From contig OX359250.1 of NCBI GenBank assembly GCA_947179485.1, positions 43,532,600-43,596,599 on the forward strand: a stretch of 64,000 bases of DNA, written 5' to 3'. The notes below the pieces were generated by a model. The model searched no databases, was not told where the DNA came from, and saw nothing but the letters and a program-made list of their open reading frames with translations. Position numbers and translations under genes: made by a program. How positions within the stretch are numbered: position 1 is the stretch's first letter; every line of letters starts with the position of its first letter. Shown here piece by piece: positions 13,039-24,998 of the stretch. Source of the stretch: Allacma fusca (Eukaryota > Arthropoda > Collembola > Symphypleona > Sminthuridae).

Positions 13039-15877
13039 TCAGCGGCAAGCTCGAAGGCTTTCTTTCTCGATGAGACGAATTAAGTGGTTTCTCATGCCAG
13101 CAACAAAATCGGATGTGGCCGTCTGAACACCTTGAATTCTCCCGTACTTAGAGGCTGCATCCGCAATTTTTTCAGCATTGCATAAAACATGTATCCCACA
13201 ATCATATCCATTCCTTTGGGTTTCGCACAACAAGTTCTGATACGTTGCAGCTGTAAATAACAAAATACTTTCAATTAAAAAAATCTGTGGATATCTGTAC
13301 GATTTCTAAAAAGGTAGGGGCACAATAATTATTAGGGAGAAGATAAAATAAAATGTTATAAAATAAATACTAAAATGGACTGGTTAGAAATGAGAGGCTT
13401 GAGCATGTAAATGGGTCAGACTGTCAGACGCTTGTTGAGCAAACCAAATCCATTTGAGAAAACAGTGAGGTAAAAGTGAAATAAGTAAAACGGAGCAATG
13501 ATACTCAACTCCAATGTGAACTACAACATTCTTGTAGCGAAATAATAACATTGTAAATTAGAGAAAAATGCTGTCGCAAATCTAACTGCTCATGCTTTGC
13601 AGCTCTCCAAATATTCTAACTTTTGACACTCGCACCAAGAAAGCCTAAGAGGAATCTCTCTATTCTTTTGAACTGAAGCGACAGACACTACATATGTATG
13701 CTTTTGAAAGTATTCCCCTCCAACTCAGAGCACTTCTGACACATACATCCGTATGTGACTGTATGTGTATTTTTAAAATACACATACATTCACGTAAACA
13801 TAAAAGACAGTGAAGTTGGTTATCATATATGTAAATACAAGGTGAAGGAGCGACTAGACGATTTGACTTGCACAAGCTACTTAGAATTTCTTGAGCAGAG
13901 TTAAAGTTATAATTAAAATTTTAAGGAATACAACAAAGACAACAAATGAATCATAAGTCAAAGGACCGCAAGTTACAAGGTCTAAAGTACTGACAGGAAG
14001 AAGTGAAGAGAAGTCTCATTGCAGATACATCAAATACTTTATGACAATTACTTTTCACAGAAACCATTTAGTTCTTCCTTCTTCGTGCACTTCTACTTTC
14101 TCAAGGTCACACATACATTACATGATTCTTTTGAAATGCTCCACGATACAACAGGACGGATCTAAAATTATTTATACATCACCATGCAATTAAAAATACT
14201 CACAATGAGATACGAACGGAGCCAGCTTTTCATAAATCCTACGGGCTTGGATATCGTTCCCACCTCCGGCAGTCATGGTTGAGTCAAAGTGTCCGAAGAA
14301 ATTCTCTCGCCGTGAAAACACTAACAGACTCCAGTGGGAGCCTACGGATAAAAAAACATTCACATTTTAAAAACTCATTACTTTTTCTATGTGAACCAGA
14401 TTTATATCCACTAGACACTACTACTCCCATCAACATCACTACACTTCTGCCAGCAAACATCAATAAATGTAATGCTAAAGCCATCAAAAGAAATGACTTC
14501 AAGTCTCTCCAAATGTCTCCAAAAATACATACTTCAACCAAAACGTTCTGATTGTGAGTTCAGCAAACAAATATGCATTGCATTATTATATACAGGGTAG
14601 CCGTAATCATTTCCGACGCCTGCTAGCCCACATATGTAAGGAGGTACTAAAAAATATTTAATTCTCCCCCGTTATATTTGTAGTTTAAAGCAGTTCCAGC
14701 TTTCCTAAAATTTACTACTGACCTTTGTCCACGTTTGAGCTTCACAGGGTTTAAAGACGTGAGTTTAAGTTGGGGGTTTTAGAATATCCATTTCTTCATA
14801 TTTTTAGCCTCGCGCAAAAAGTTTTTCATAAAATATGTTGACACGCTTTGAATTGTGAATGTGGCTGGAAAAGGCAGGAATCAAGGTTGGAGAAAAATCT
14901 CTTGTTTCTCACGACAATCTTTTGAAACAATTCCCTGTCTTTCTTCACATTTTAAATGCTCTGACCCCAATCCTTTATAGATAAATCCATTGAAGCTTTT
15001 TGAAAACAAATATTTTATTTTATGAGTCCCTCCCTTATGTGGGATACGGGGGTGGGAAATGAATACGGCCACCCTGTATATCTTAATATACTTATACATT
15101 TTACATCTCCCTTCTCTTATTTACGCTCCAAATGTTTCAAAAACTACAAAATTACAACTAAGAATTCTCTCATCTCAGAATTTGAACTCAACAAACCAAC
15201 AAAATTCCGTTAACAAAATCAATTCTACAAAATCCCGTTTATACATTACAAGCTAAAAATTAATATTTTTACAAATTAGCGTCTCAAAACTACATCAAAA
15301 AATTAATTCTCCAAAAATAAAGGGCTCATCATGGCATCCCCAAATTACTGTCTAATAATAAATTACAACAATGCACAAAATATTACAACTTATCAAGACC
15401 TGTCAATCCCAACTAAATACCAGTATTTTCAAATAAATAAGAACACAAATCACATTTTATATTAACATCCACAATCCCCACATAAAGTATTAGTCTCATA
15501 CAAGAGGAACATTGACACTTTGACACACATTAAATTACAGATTCAAACGCTTATTTATTTATTTTATTTTTACCTCCATAATGATCATGAGGGTCCATGG
15601 AGTCATTGACGGGCCAAAACATGAAATTGATCTTCCTGAGACACTCCAATCCTCCAGTGAATACCGGGATGTCATGCTTACTCCCCAATTTAATACACTG
15701 AGTGATTTCCGGTCCGAAAAATTTAAACCCTCCCGACTCCGGATACAGACGGGACAAGTACTCAAAATAAAACCCAATGATGGTATCATTGAGCCACTGT
15801 GTCGACCCCAAAATATCCATCTCATTCTTCCGAATTACATAATCCCCATAGCTTAATATCAGCGAATTCCTCTCCAT
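13039..15877 (-). CDS. SENP8: SENP8-like NEDD8-specific cysteine protease (Ulp1/C48 family)
   Basis: Three exons, 15574-15877, 14204-14341 and 13039-13250, join in phase through GT/AG introns to give 217 aa; human SENP8 is 212 aa. Family members process the NEDD8 precursor and remove NEDD8 from cullins and other proteins. The N-terminus has LSYGDYVIRKNEMDIL and the WLNDTIIGFYFEYLS motif typical of SENP8. The catalytic set is complete: His104 in SHWSLLVF, Asp121 in GHFDST, oxyanion Gln159 and Cys165 in NGYDCGIHV. The start ATG at 15877 gives the expected N-terminal length. A mariner-like MITE sits in intron 1. Catalytic residues and splice phases are seen; substrate preference for NEDD8 over SUMO is inferred from similarity and size. 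Confidence 0.93.
14593..15076. mobile_element. Tc1/mariner-like MITE (484 bp)
   Basis: Ends are inverted copies of CAGGGTGGCCGTATTCATTT (left end diverged to CAGGGTAGCCGTAATCATTT), each next to a TA dinucleotide, as for Tc1/mariner insertions. It lies wholly within intron 1 of the SENP8-like gene. The longest ORF inside (72 codons) is not transposase-like, so it is non-autonomous. Confidence 0.8.
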
Positions 15878-17395
15878 TTCCCCCCAACAGTGGACCTTCG
15901 TAGAGCTACGACCGAAGTCTGAGTGTCGACTTAAGTAAGGAATGCAACCTATGATGACTTCTGACCCCGTAATTTAATCCTGTAACTACAACAAATTAAA
16001 TACGAATTAAAACCTTACACAATAAACTCTTACAAGTCCAATAATTCCAAATTAAATCCCTCCACCCACCGTATATAAATAATATGAAAGAAACAAAACT
16101 ACACCTCTTCACTGAACTAACTAAAGTTACTACACACACCAGATTTAAAAAATTCGAACTGTTCTAATAATTAATTTCGATAGGTCACTGGATAATATTC
16201 TTCAAAAATAATATTTTGAGGAAAGGAAAGAAATTATATTGTTACTTAAATATTATGATAAATTATTATAGAAATATCTTTTAGAATTTACACCACTCAC
16301 AAATTTGCAATCTCGGGATAATATTCCGACAAAATAATTCGTTGCCAACGAGTATGATCAAGGACAAGGTGAGTAAGGCTTACTATTTTTTTTTACCACA
16401 AACTATTTCTATATGGAGTGTCGTACTGTGGAGAGATCCAGTCAAGGCAAAAAAATAATAATTACACAGGATTTAAAATGAGAAGGTTTCTGAAATAATA
16501 ATTACACTACGAATAATTCCTATATTTCCTAGTCGATTAATTTAATTGCACGCGGGTCGCGGTTAATGTTACCGCCGATATCATTTAAAATTCTTATAGA
16601 TAGGTGTCAAGGACTCACAACTCCCAATAAATAAATCAAGTCTTGGAATCTGAGGGAATCAGGCTTTAATGACAGTATTTATGCAGTAGCTTATGTATGT
16701 ATGTAAGTAAGTCGACGACTAACGTTGGTCGCCTTGAAGTAGCCACTCTCCTCGGGTGCCCTCATCAAGTGGACCGACACACAATTGTGCCGTTGCAAGT
16801 TACCCGAGTAATTTAATAGTAATGATAATTATTATTTAATGTAAAATACTCTAATATTCCAAAATTCCCACACACTTATGGATCATGAGGACGGGCAATC
16901 CATGCTGGAGTTAATAGATAGTTCATAGATAAATTTCAACATTTCCGTCGCCTTTTTTAAACTTTACAGCTTCGAGCGTTTGGTTTAATGTTTGAATGTA
17001 GTTGAAGAGCTCAGCTTAAAATGATTGTAATTTTTGAAGATTACATCTCTATAGAAATTAATTTTCTTAGATGAAAGCATAAATTCGGACCCAATAACCC
17101 ACTGCATTTGGTTGGATGAGAACAGTTGGACGAGAACGGAGTTTTAAAGTCGAGAGGCTGATAATACGAAAAGTATGCGGACAAATATTTTGGAATGGGT
17201 ACTAATTATGTAAAATGTGGATTTAAATACTGAAAAGTGATTAACGAAGTGAAGCTGAAGGGAAATAATTATTGGTAAGTAGGAAGTTTGTTGGAGTACC
17301 GTTGAAATGCTTCCGGAATCTAAATGGCTATAGTTTGGAAGACAAAGCTGCAATCAAGTGAGAAGGCCCCAGGGGTGTTAAAATCAAAGCGTACA
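15878..17395. other. Intergenic region upstream of SENP8-like gene
   Basis: No gene recognised. The first 100 bp contain the presumed 5' UTR/promoter of the SENP8-like gene, including the near-palindrome CTTCGTAGAGCTACGA at 15896-15911. The part around 16650-16810 is more GC-rich but matches nothing I can name. Confidence 0.4.
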
Positions 17396-17401
17396 TTTAT
17401 T
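17396..17401 (-). terminator. Poly(A) signal AATAAA for the NOT1-like gene
   Basis: AATAAA on the minus strand, 88 nt downstream of the stop codon at 17489. Position and sequence fit a canonical polyadenylation signal. Confidence 0.6.
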
Positions 17402-17488
17402 ATGGCACACATGGTAGCTAAAAGTAAGGTCAATAATTGACTAAATCTAAATTGGCACTAAATGGAACGTATAAAACGGAACGTAACA

Positions 17489-20311
17489 TCATGTCTCATA
17501 CTGTCTCCTCCAAGTGCGGGACACTGTGTCAAAGAGGAGTCTTGTGGAGGGATGTCTTTTGAGGAAAGGCTGGTTCCAGAAATTATAGCAGGGATTTTGG
17601 ATAAATTCTGTAAAGGCTGCTAGGACTCCCCATTGATGTGGGGGGTTTGCGAGGATTCTTTGCATCAGGGAGGTGATTAGCTGTTCCTGGCAAAGACAAT
17701 ACAACTTTAGTACACCTGGGTCTGACTGTCATTGTCATTGGGGAAGCATATGATTTGACAAACGACAAAAATATCCAAAAAATGACTGTTTTTTTGTAGA
17801 TTTACCTTCACAATCTGATTCTTCAAAGTGGTGAATAGTCTTGCAAGTACCATGAAGAAATAGTACGTCTCCACGCAGGGATACCTCAACCGATCCACCA
17901 ATAGGCTAAAAAATAGAGCTCGGCCGTGCTCGTCTAAAGCTAATGCCAAAATTTGATATATGTCCATAAAGGAACTTTCCCCCAGATTATCGAAATTTGG
18001 TAGACTGTCCCAGTTCCACGTGAGCCTTCGTATATGGGCGGCAGCGGTGAAGCAAATCACGGCGCGCATTTCTGGCTCTCTCCAACTTCTGGGCAGATCG
18101 GAGCTCAACGAGTTCTGAAAAAACATTAAACAGTCGATGCGATGTATAAAGACTTTCATTTGTTAAATTCACATTAAATTAGTTCTATTTTCATTTAGAA
18201 CGAGACGAGACTCAAGTCCTTTAACCTTTGACCTTCTGTTACAATTATTTCAAGATAGAATTCGCGGATCCCTAAAAAACTGAGATTTTCCTGAAGAATC
18301 CTTCAAAAAATCTATTTCAAACAAAATGTGTTGAATTTTAGCTTCAAATAAGAGAACCACGTGGAGAATGCAGTCTATTTGATTCGGTAAAAATCGTAGA
18401 GCTGCAGCTCAAAAATATCCCTGGCGCTATTTTTGATACAAATTGGACCCCTTAAAATTTACTTCAGATTTACAATTATCAAATACGAATGTAAGTTAAG
18501 CATAGGTTAAACTTATGATATTATCAATTATATCTATTGGAGCTGATATACAAAATAATCCGTGGTAGAATCCTTACTGAGTCCATGACATCCCTGAGTT
18601 GTAGGAGGAATTCCATCGGTCCTCGTTCCTCCAAATACTGATTTAAATTTTCTAGCATCCCAGACTGACTCAGACACCATTCATGATAATCAAACTCGGC
18701 ATTGTTCCTAAAAGAGCTTAAGTCCATCTCCAAATGGTCCAAACAGCTGGGTATGAAAGCCCCAACAGCGAAAGGATTCGTCGGACATATATAGGGGGGG
18801 ATCGTACTCAGAATGATGCATCGGAGTTGAATGTTGGATATTGGGACGAATTCGATAAACTGAAACCCGTGTCGGAGGAAGAACTCCGGGAAGTCATGAT
18901 GAATCACGAGCAGAAGTCTTGTGAGACCGAATAAGTACTCCATGACACAGGATGAGATCAATTCCTGGCACAATATTAAAGGCTTGAGGTAATCCAGGAG
19001 TAGGAGAAGGTGATGGGAGTACAAAACTTCCAACTCGGGATGACAGGAATGAAGAACTTGATGCAGGAACTCGCCACTGCCCACTATGGAAAGCCACTGG
19101 TAGGAGAATATCGGGATGGACTTGGGACTGATGTCGTGGAGGAGGATACAGAACGTCGAAACTATCTATATTCAATTCAAAATATCGTCTTTACTCATTT
19201 GCATCGGAGAAATGACGAATGTACAAGATACATTATCAAAATATAATACAAACCTCGCTCGTGATGCTTTGGAGACCTCTGTCATGAACGAGTCGTTTGA
19301 ATAATCCCAAAATAAATCGGTAGTAGGCCAAAGTCGGAAATTCTGTATCGGTCACATCGTCCCCCGGAGCATCAATATTAATCTTGTTCATATGTGCGCT
19401 CAAAGTAATGAGCAACCGACTTATAAAAAGCAACGTCCTCTCGTATTTCTCCAGTTCTCGAGGAGAGGTCTCCCCTTTAAAAGCATCCGCATCGACACAG
19501 GACAAGTCCGATTCGATGCACAAATTCGAAAGGTGGATTAAAATTAGGGTTAGCTCTATGAAATTGTCGATTGGGGCGTAGTACTTCAACTTGCTTTCGG
19601 ATCTTTCCATGTTCTAAAAAAAACAAGTACATACAACTCAAGGCGATGCATCAGTATACGCATCGAAGCCTGGATATTTCCGAATGATAGTAAATAACTC
19701 TTGTTATCAATCTAATTATTTTAGCTCGTAGTAATACATCAATTAAAAGGGACCTACAGCCAGATCCCTGTGAACGTTCTGCGCTATCCTACTCAAAATT
19801 TCATGATACACTTGAAAGCCATGATTACACCCGGACTCTGACTCGACTTGGAATAACTTGAGATTTTGGAAGCCACCACACACCGTAATTTTCATATTGT
19901 CTGGCAGCCCTACGACTCTCAACGTCGAAAAATTGTTGACGCATTGTTCCACGAATCGGAGTTCCCTGTCCGTAAAAATTGCTCCGAGCGAGACCGATGC
20001 ATCGCTGGTACTCTCATAGTCATCTTCCGGACATTCAATTAGTCAAACAGAACATACGGTATTAACTTTAAACACAATTTTTAAAGCTGGTTAATACAAT
20101 CGGATCTGTACTACTACAATAATTATTATTACTCATGGCTGAACTAACCATCCGAAAACGATATCTTGCTGCTAGATGGAGACGACTCCAATGAGCTCAG
20201 GTAACTCGGGGTTGATATCGGAGTGGTTGGAGTTGCAAATTCGGAGAAGGTTCTCCGATCCCTCGGAGAATTATTTGAGCTCAAGGAGGAGTAATTATTC
20301 TCTTCAGACAT
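17489..20311 (-). CDS. Stand-alone NOT1 C-terminal-domain protein (CNOT1-like), six exons, 627 aa
   Basis: Exons 20149-20311, 19758-20023, 19254-19613, 18578-19165, 17806-18114 and 17489-17686 join in phase and sum to exactly 628 codons with stop. Residues 1-54 are Ser/Pro/Asn-rich. The rest aligns by eye with the C-terminal domain of CNOT1: FCILLHDISPKS in exon 4, HDFPEFF near residue 352, IQLRCIILSTIPP shortly after, and the end block PHQWGVLAAFTEFIQNP then FWNQPF. In CCR4-NOT this domain docks the CNOT2/CNOT3 module. Full-length NOT1 is above 2,000 aa, and none of its MIF4G (CNOT7/8- or DDX6-binding) regions is present. Similarity is moderate, so this looks like a diverged paralogue rather than the essential NOT1. 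The exon 2 acceptor (after CCGGAAG, 20023) has a weak pyrimidine tract. The ATG at 20311 follows an in-phase Ser-rich exon. A long genomic NOT1 extending right is excluded by the ATG and intergenic DNA beyond. Confidence 0.85.
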
Positions 20312-20769
20312 AACGACCTTAAATGACCTTCCGCTGATTCGCTTTTCTTCGATGAGTTAGCTCCTTTTAGTCGTCCTTTGGGACAATCCCGTAATCCCGT
20401 AAAAAAACAATCCAGCAATACTAGAGAAATCTTACTAGTTACCAGTTACCACGTTACCAGGCAGTTACAAGTTATGGCAATGGCTACTGTCACGCTTCTC
20501 TTTCTCCGAAAATAATGTTCGCACCGAATTTTCAAACTACCAAGATGTAAACGTTATAAAAGCCATAACGGCCGGAGAGCCTATCGGCTAAAACATAATA
20601 ACATCGGCTGAAAAATTTGCATCGGCCGACACAGAATAACGTTAAAATTTTAAACTATACTTCAGAATTTGTTCGAGTTAGGGTCAGTGACCCGATGTGA
20701 CCCGGGGTGTTCACAATTGTCAATGGATCTGAACAGGATGGATCTCATTCGAAGGAGCATCAAAAACGG
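20312..20769. other. Presumed promoter region of NOT1-like gene
   Basis: No coding signal. Contains GATGTAAACGTTATAAAAGC at 20543-20562 and repeated ATCGGC/GGCCG words at 20570-20635. The right boundary is where the duplicated segment begins. Confidence 0.35.
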
Positions 20770-22533
20770 TTTCATGGAAAACATTTAAACTTTGTCGTGA
20801 GGCAATAAGCATGTTGAGATTACCTAAAATTCCTTTTGTTTCTGTGTTTCACAACTTGAAATTCTCATTCCGTCAAGTATAATAATTTGTTTAAGGATTA
20901 TCCAAAAGGTACACATCCCGCTCTTGAAAAAAATTCTTTGGGTCAAACCAAAACTTGCCCCCAATTTACTTTTGGGGCAGAATTTCTTTCAACCTTGCTC
21001 CACATTTCGAACTATACGAACCTCTCAATTGTTCACGCCGTGACCTTATCAACGTCATTCCACAAAGCACATAAAATTTCCTGTCCACAACATCAAAATA
21101 ATGTTTGGAATACATTTATTGGGCTCACAAAAAAACGGTACGAAACCCAAGAAAAATCCCGAATCACGTTATTGGTCCCTGGGACCTTAAACTTTGACAT
21201 AGGTCATGCAAACAAATATAAGAGCATCTGGAAATAATTTTTCTAAAAAATGGGAGGATTTATATTTTAATAGGTCTTGTACTTACATGGACAGAGGGGA
21301 TGTTACTTACGTCCCTTTATGGGTCTAATGTTGCCAAATAATCAAATACCCGGAGAATGTTTTGCAACTGATACGCGGTTTCAATACCCGGATGGCATCC
21401 CGATTGTCATTCAGGGACAATATGAAAATATTTTATACGCCCAAATTGGTCCGTGAAAATGGTTGGTAACACACGGTTATCCTACGTCTAATCTTGGGTC
21501 AGGCTGTGTATTCTGGTACCCACATTGATCTAAAACTCACTTGTCGTTCATTAGTCTTGCCTTATTTATACAAAATCCTTACACCAATTTTTCAATATAT
21601 CTCTGGATTTATAGAAGTTACCCGAATGACAAACACCCGGGTAATAGAAATAAATTGAACCGCGGAGTGTATTCAATGAAAAATCGGAATATTATTCAAA
21701 CCGGTAAATGCAGAGCTTATCATATTTTGAAGATTTGTATTCAAGAAATATGTATATGGCCCCAATGATTAGTACAACAGATGCGTAAGGTTAAAGCATA
21801 AAAATGGACGCCAATATCAAATATTGCCATGTTCAAAAAATCAAAGAGGCCACAGGCCACAACAATTTTTTTAAATCGAGACGGGACAGCGATATTCCAC
21901 GTATTTTCAAACGAATATGTTCTTGAACAATTATTACTACAATTTATAATTTGGCTGGGGATGTTGCTTATTCTTGCAGAATTAATGTAGAAGTTACCTG
22001 GGAATGAAAAATACTTTCAACATGCAAGTCACCCATACCCGGAAAATAAACGAAGTTGTGTTGCCGAAAATTGTTAGAAGTTGATTAATTGAGCAGCGAA
22101 CCAAGATACAGATTACAGATCTATGTTTTTACTTGTTTGTTGGTACAGAAACTGCAACTTAACTTACAGGATGACAAAAAGAGTTCAACAGTGTCATAAA
22201 CTCAATTACCATGGGAAAATATTTCCTAAATTCCGTAATTTCTTTCCCTGGAACAGTTGAGATGTTAACGCATGATACCGCGATACACGGGCTGATGCAG
22301 CAGGGACACCAAGGTATTCCTTTAATACAAATGACACGTATACTTATATTCATCATCATTTGTTAAATTGACATTTTTAATAAGATATTTTCCAGTTATT
22401 TACGTATTTTTCCAACTATTAAATAATTATTATTCTGCGAGCCGAAATGCTGGAACGTTTTAAAATGAGCATATTACTACTATAGTTGGAGTACATACAT
22501 ATCTCAAAGCAATCAAACAAAAGGTTTATTATT
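20770..22533. repeat. Duplicated 1.75-kb segment, copy 1 (uninterrupted)
   Basis: From GTTTCATGGAAAACATTTAA to the AAACAAA/TTTATT stretch at 22533, this matches 58951-63183 in order and orientation with small indels and scattered substitutions. Copy 2 carries two extra insertions; here the same sites are empty, at CCTGGGAC (21178-21187 area) and ATGCAAAC (21207-21214 area). Short ORFs in both copies are not conserved in frame and I do not think they code. No terminal inverted repeats or flanking duplications were found, so this may be a segmental duplication or an unclassified repeat. Its right end contains the poly(A) signal of the DUF229 gene. Confidence 0.85.
22525..22530 (-). terminator. 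Poly(A) signal AATAAA for the DUF229 gene
   Basis: AATAAA on the minus strand, 41 nt after the stop codon of the DUF229 gene. The same hexamer is kept in the second copy of the duplicated segment near 63171-63178. Confidence 0.55.
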
Positions 22534-22570
22534 GAAACACCTAATTGTTTAATTACATTATTAAGTAAGG

Positions 22571-24841
22571 TCACGAAACTAATTTAGATTTACAAATACA
22601 AAATGGTCTAAGGGCTTTAACTGGCATACAATCTGCAATATTGTCATATGCGGTGACTCTTATGGCGTCCTCTACCCTGAGGACCCCATTCTTCGGCTTG
22701 AACACAGAAACGTCAAAGGCCCCATTTCCTGGCTCAGTTTCCAAGCCTATTTGAAAATGCTCCCCAACAGCTTTATCTGTTTCCCGTGCATTCATTTCAA
22801 ATCGGTCGTACTCGTCCTTCCGGCTAATCTTCACTCGGAGTTTAAACGCCTGTGTGATGTTCTTCAGCCTTAGTTTGTGACATTGAGGGTACGCCGACAA
22901 ATTCTTATTGACTGACTCCAGAACGAATTCCGCAGCAGTCTTCACCCCGGAGTCATTTGTTGAGAGAGTTTCCTGATGGAGGCAGGCGCAGTAAATAAAA
23001 CTGAACCCGATCATTGCGCATGTTCGGCGGGGGTTGATTGGCAGAAATAAACTGACCTTCCGCCTGCTATTGATATTGGCTTCATGCTCTCGCGCTTCCA
23101 AAACCTTATCCGTTAATTGAGTCAAATTGAGCAAATCCCTCATCATCTCGTAAACATCAAAGGCAGTGGTTAATTTCCCGGCGTTTTCTTCCATATTCTT
23201 AGCACCACGTGGGAATTTTTCTCTAAATTTTTTTGGAAGGACTACATATAAAAGCGGTAGTCGCTCTTCGAGAAATCCTTGGCGAGTGTTTTTACGGAAA
23301 GTCCCGTAGCGCTGACCATGATCGCTGAACACAATCAAAATAGTATTATTGAGCAGTTGATTTGTATTGAGGTACTGCAAGGACTCAGCCATACTTTTGT
23401 CACCATATTTTATAAGGGAATTTGATAAAGAGTGGGACAAACTCTGAGCCCACATGAAAGACCAAAATGGTTTGTTGGTAAAAGTAGTCGCCATTTTGCA
23501 CATGTTTTCCATCAAAACACTGAAGCTTAATCTTGACCCGTAACAATAATCGCTTCTAACATGACCGGCGGTGACGTGATCCAGTAAATTGCTTACCGTC
23601 CGGAAGTCATAATGGAATTGGGGTGTTTCAAACCCGCTCTTTCCCACCTCATTAAAAATCCCATTTGCAAGCTTGTCCTCATCATAGGCCGTCCGATATC
23701 CCTGGGCTGCAAATTCTTTCCAAATATGCGGACACTTATCTCTGTAGCCACTTTCGCCTCGCCAGCAGAGGTCTCTATATTGATTTAAGTCCAAGCCCGT
23801 ATATAACGCAAAAACACTCCAAAGTGTACCAGGGCCCAAAGAATTGAATCCGCTGAATTCCACGGCTCCCATGTCCTCCACCAAGTATTCGTGGGTTAGG
23901 GGCATGTAACGCTTAAAATTCATGTTGGATACTGAGTCTTGCCCAATAATCATCACACTATAAAATTCCTTGAATTTCCTACTTGGAGAAAGTTCTCTCT
24001 CCAGTTCAGGCTTTACCTGGACTGCTGATAAGTAATCCTCGTAAATTTTTTTACCATTTTTGGAGCACGAAATTTGAATATGTTCGAGATCCGGTTCCAG
24101 CTCTGTTACGGTACTGTTCAAAGCGTAAATGATCGTGCTGGACCTAAGAATATTTACATAAATATTTTAATCCATTGGACTTGCAAGCCCAACCCTTTTA
24201 ATATCTGTTTTTAAATGTTGACATAAAAAATTACTGGTAATGGAAATCCGACCGGTCGTGATCCCTTAATACCGGCGTGTAGAAGCAGTTCACATTTCTG
24301 AAAAAATCCTGATCCATATTCACAAGGACCAATTCGTTTTGATAGTTTATCCGAAAGCGTAAATTTTTATTGGTCAGGCAACTGGGGGAATGAACATTGT
24401 CCCTAATGTGGACGGTATCTGGTCCAAAAGGAGACAATTGCAGTATTTTACATGCTTGGTCATCAGGGTTGGATATCACTTCTGCAGAAGACTCATTGAA
24501 CCTGGGATTTTTTATGTCACCCAGGCCTGGTCCTGTTACGATGGCATTAGAGGTCGTCCCAGTTAGCTCAGGTACAAAAACCGCTGCAAAAATCCAACAT
24601 ATTTTGAATGGAAGCAGGAATTTGGAAAATTTTACTTGAGAACGACAATTTCATTTGATGTGAACTCATACTAAAAAATAAAGTTGGTTTTGAAATTTTT
24701 ACCCGAGAAATTTTTGGTTCGACCCTTTTGAAATTCCAAGGACCGGAAAAGTACCAGGATCAACAGTACAATTACGAAAATCCCCAGGAATAATTTCTTA
24801 GTAACGAGTATTTGCTTGACACATGTAAAATGTGGACTCAT
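22571..24841 (-). CDS. DUF229 (sulfatase-like, alkaline-phosphatase superfamily) type II membrane protein, 686 aa
   Basis: Three exons, 24703-24841, 24235-24583 and 22571-24143, join in phase through short introns (119 and 91 nt) into 686 codons plus stop. Exon 1 encodes a short basic N-terminus and one membrane segment (LFLGIFVIVLLILVLF, about residues 17-32), predicting a type II anchor with the catalytic domain in the Golgi or extracellular lumen. The DUF229 signature includes VMIIGQDSVSNMNFKRYMP, WKEFAAQGYRTAYDED, LSHSLSN, NNTILIVFSDHGQRYG, EERLPLLYVVLP and LTTAFDVYEMM. DUF229 proteins share the alkaline-phosphatase/sulfatase fold; substrates are unknown. The usual small residue after Gly in the first motif is Gln here (GQDSVS), but the DSVS and SDHG metal-site elements are kept. 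Arthropods and nematodes often have several such genes. Confidence 0.9.
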
Positions 24842-24998
24842 TGTTAGGCTTTACTGATTCCAATGTTTATATTCCATTGAGTCCTATAGACATGTTCATT
24901 TGGTGGAGGTTACCAAATATTTGGAGCGCGGTTCAAATTTGAACTTCAAAGCACATTGGTGCTTAGCTCATTGTTGTTTTCCTGTGAAAAACCACTAA

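Noticed and set aside
16650-16810. GC-richer patch with CAAGTGG and TTACCCGAG words, considered as an old gypsy LTR fragment
   Set aside because: Only short words are shared with the LTR at 39063; no continuous match and no flanking duplication.
20887-21768. ORFs in the duplicated segment as a possible gene
   Set aside because: The matching frames in copy 2 start and stop elsewhere and contain indels not in multiples of three.
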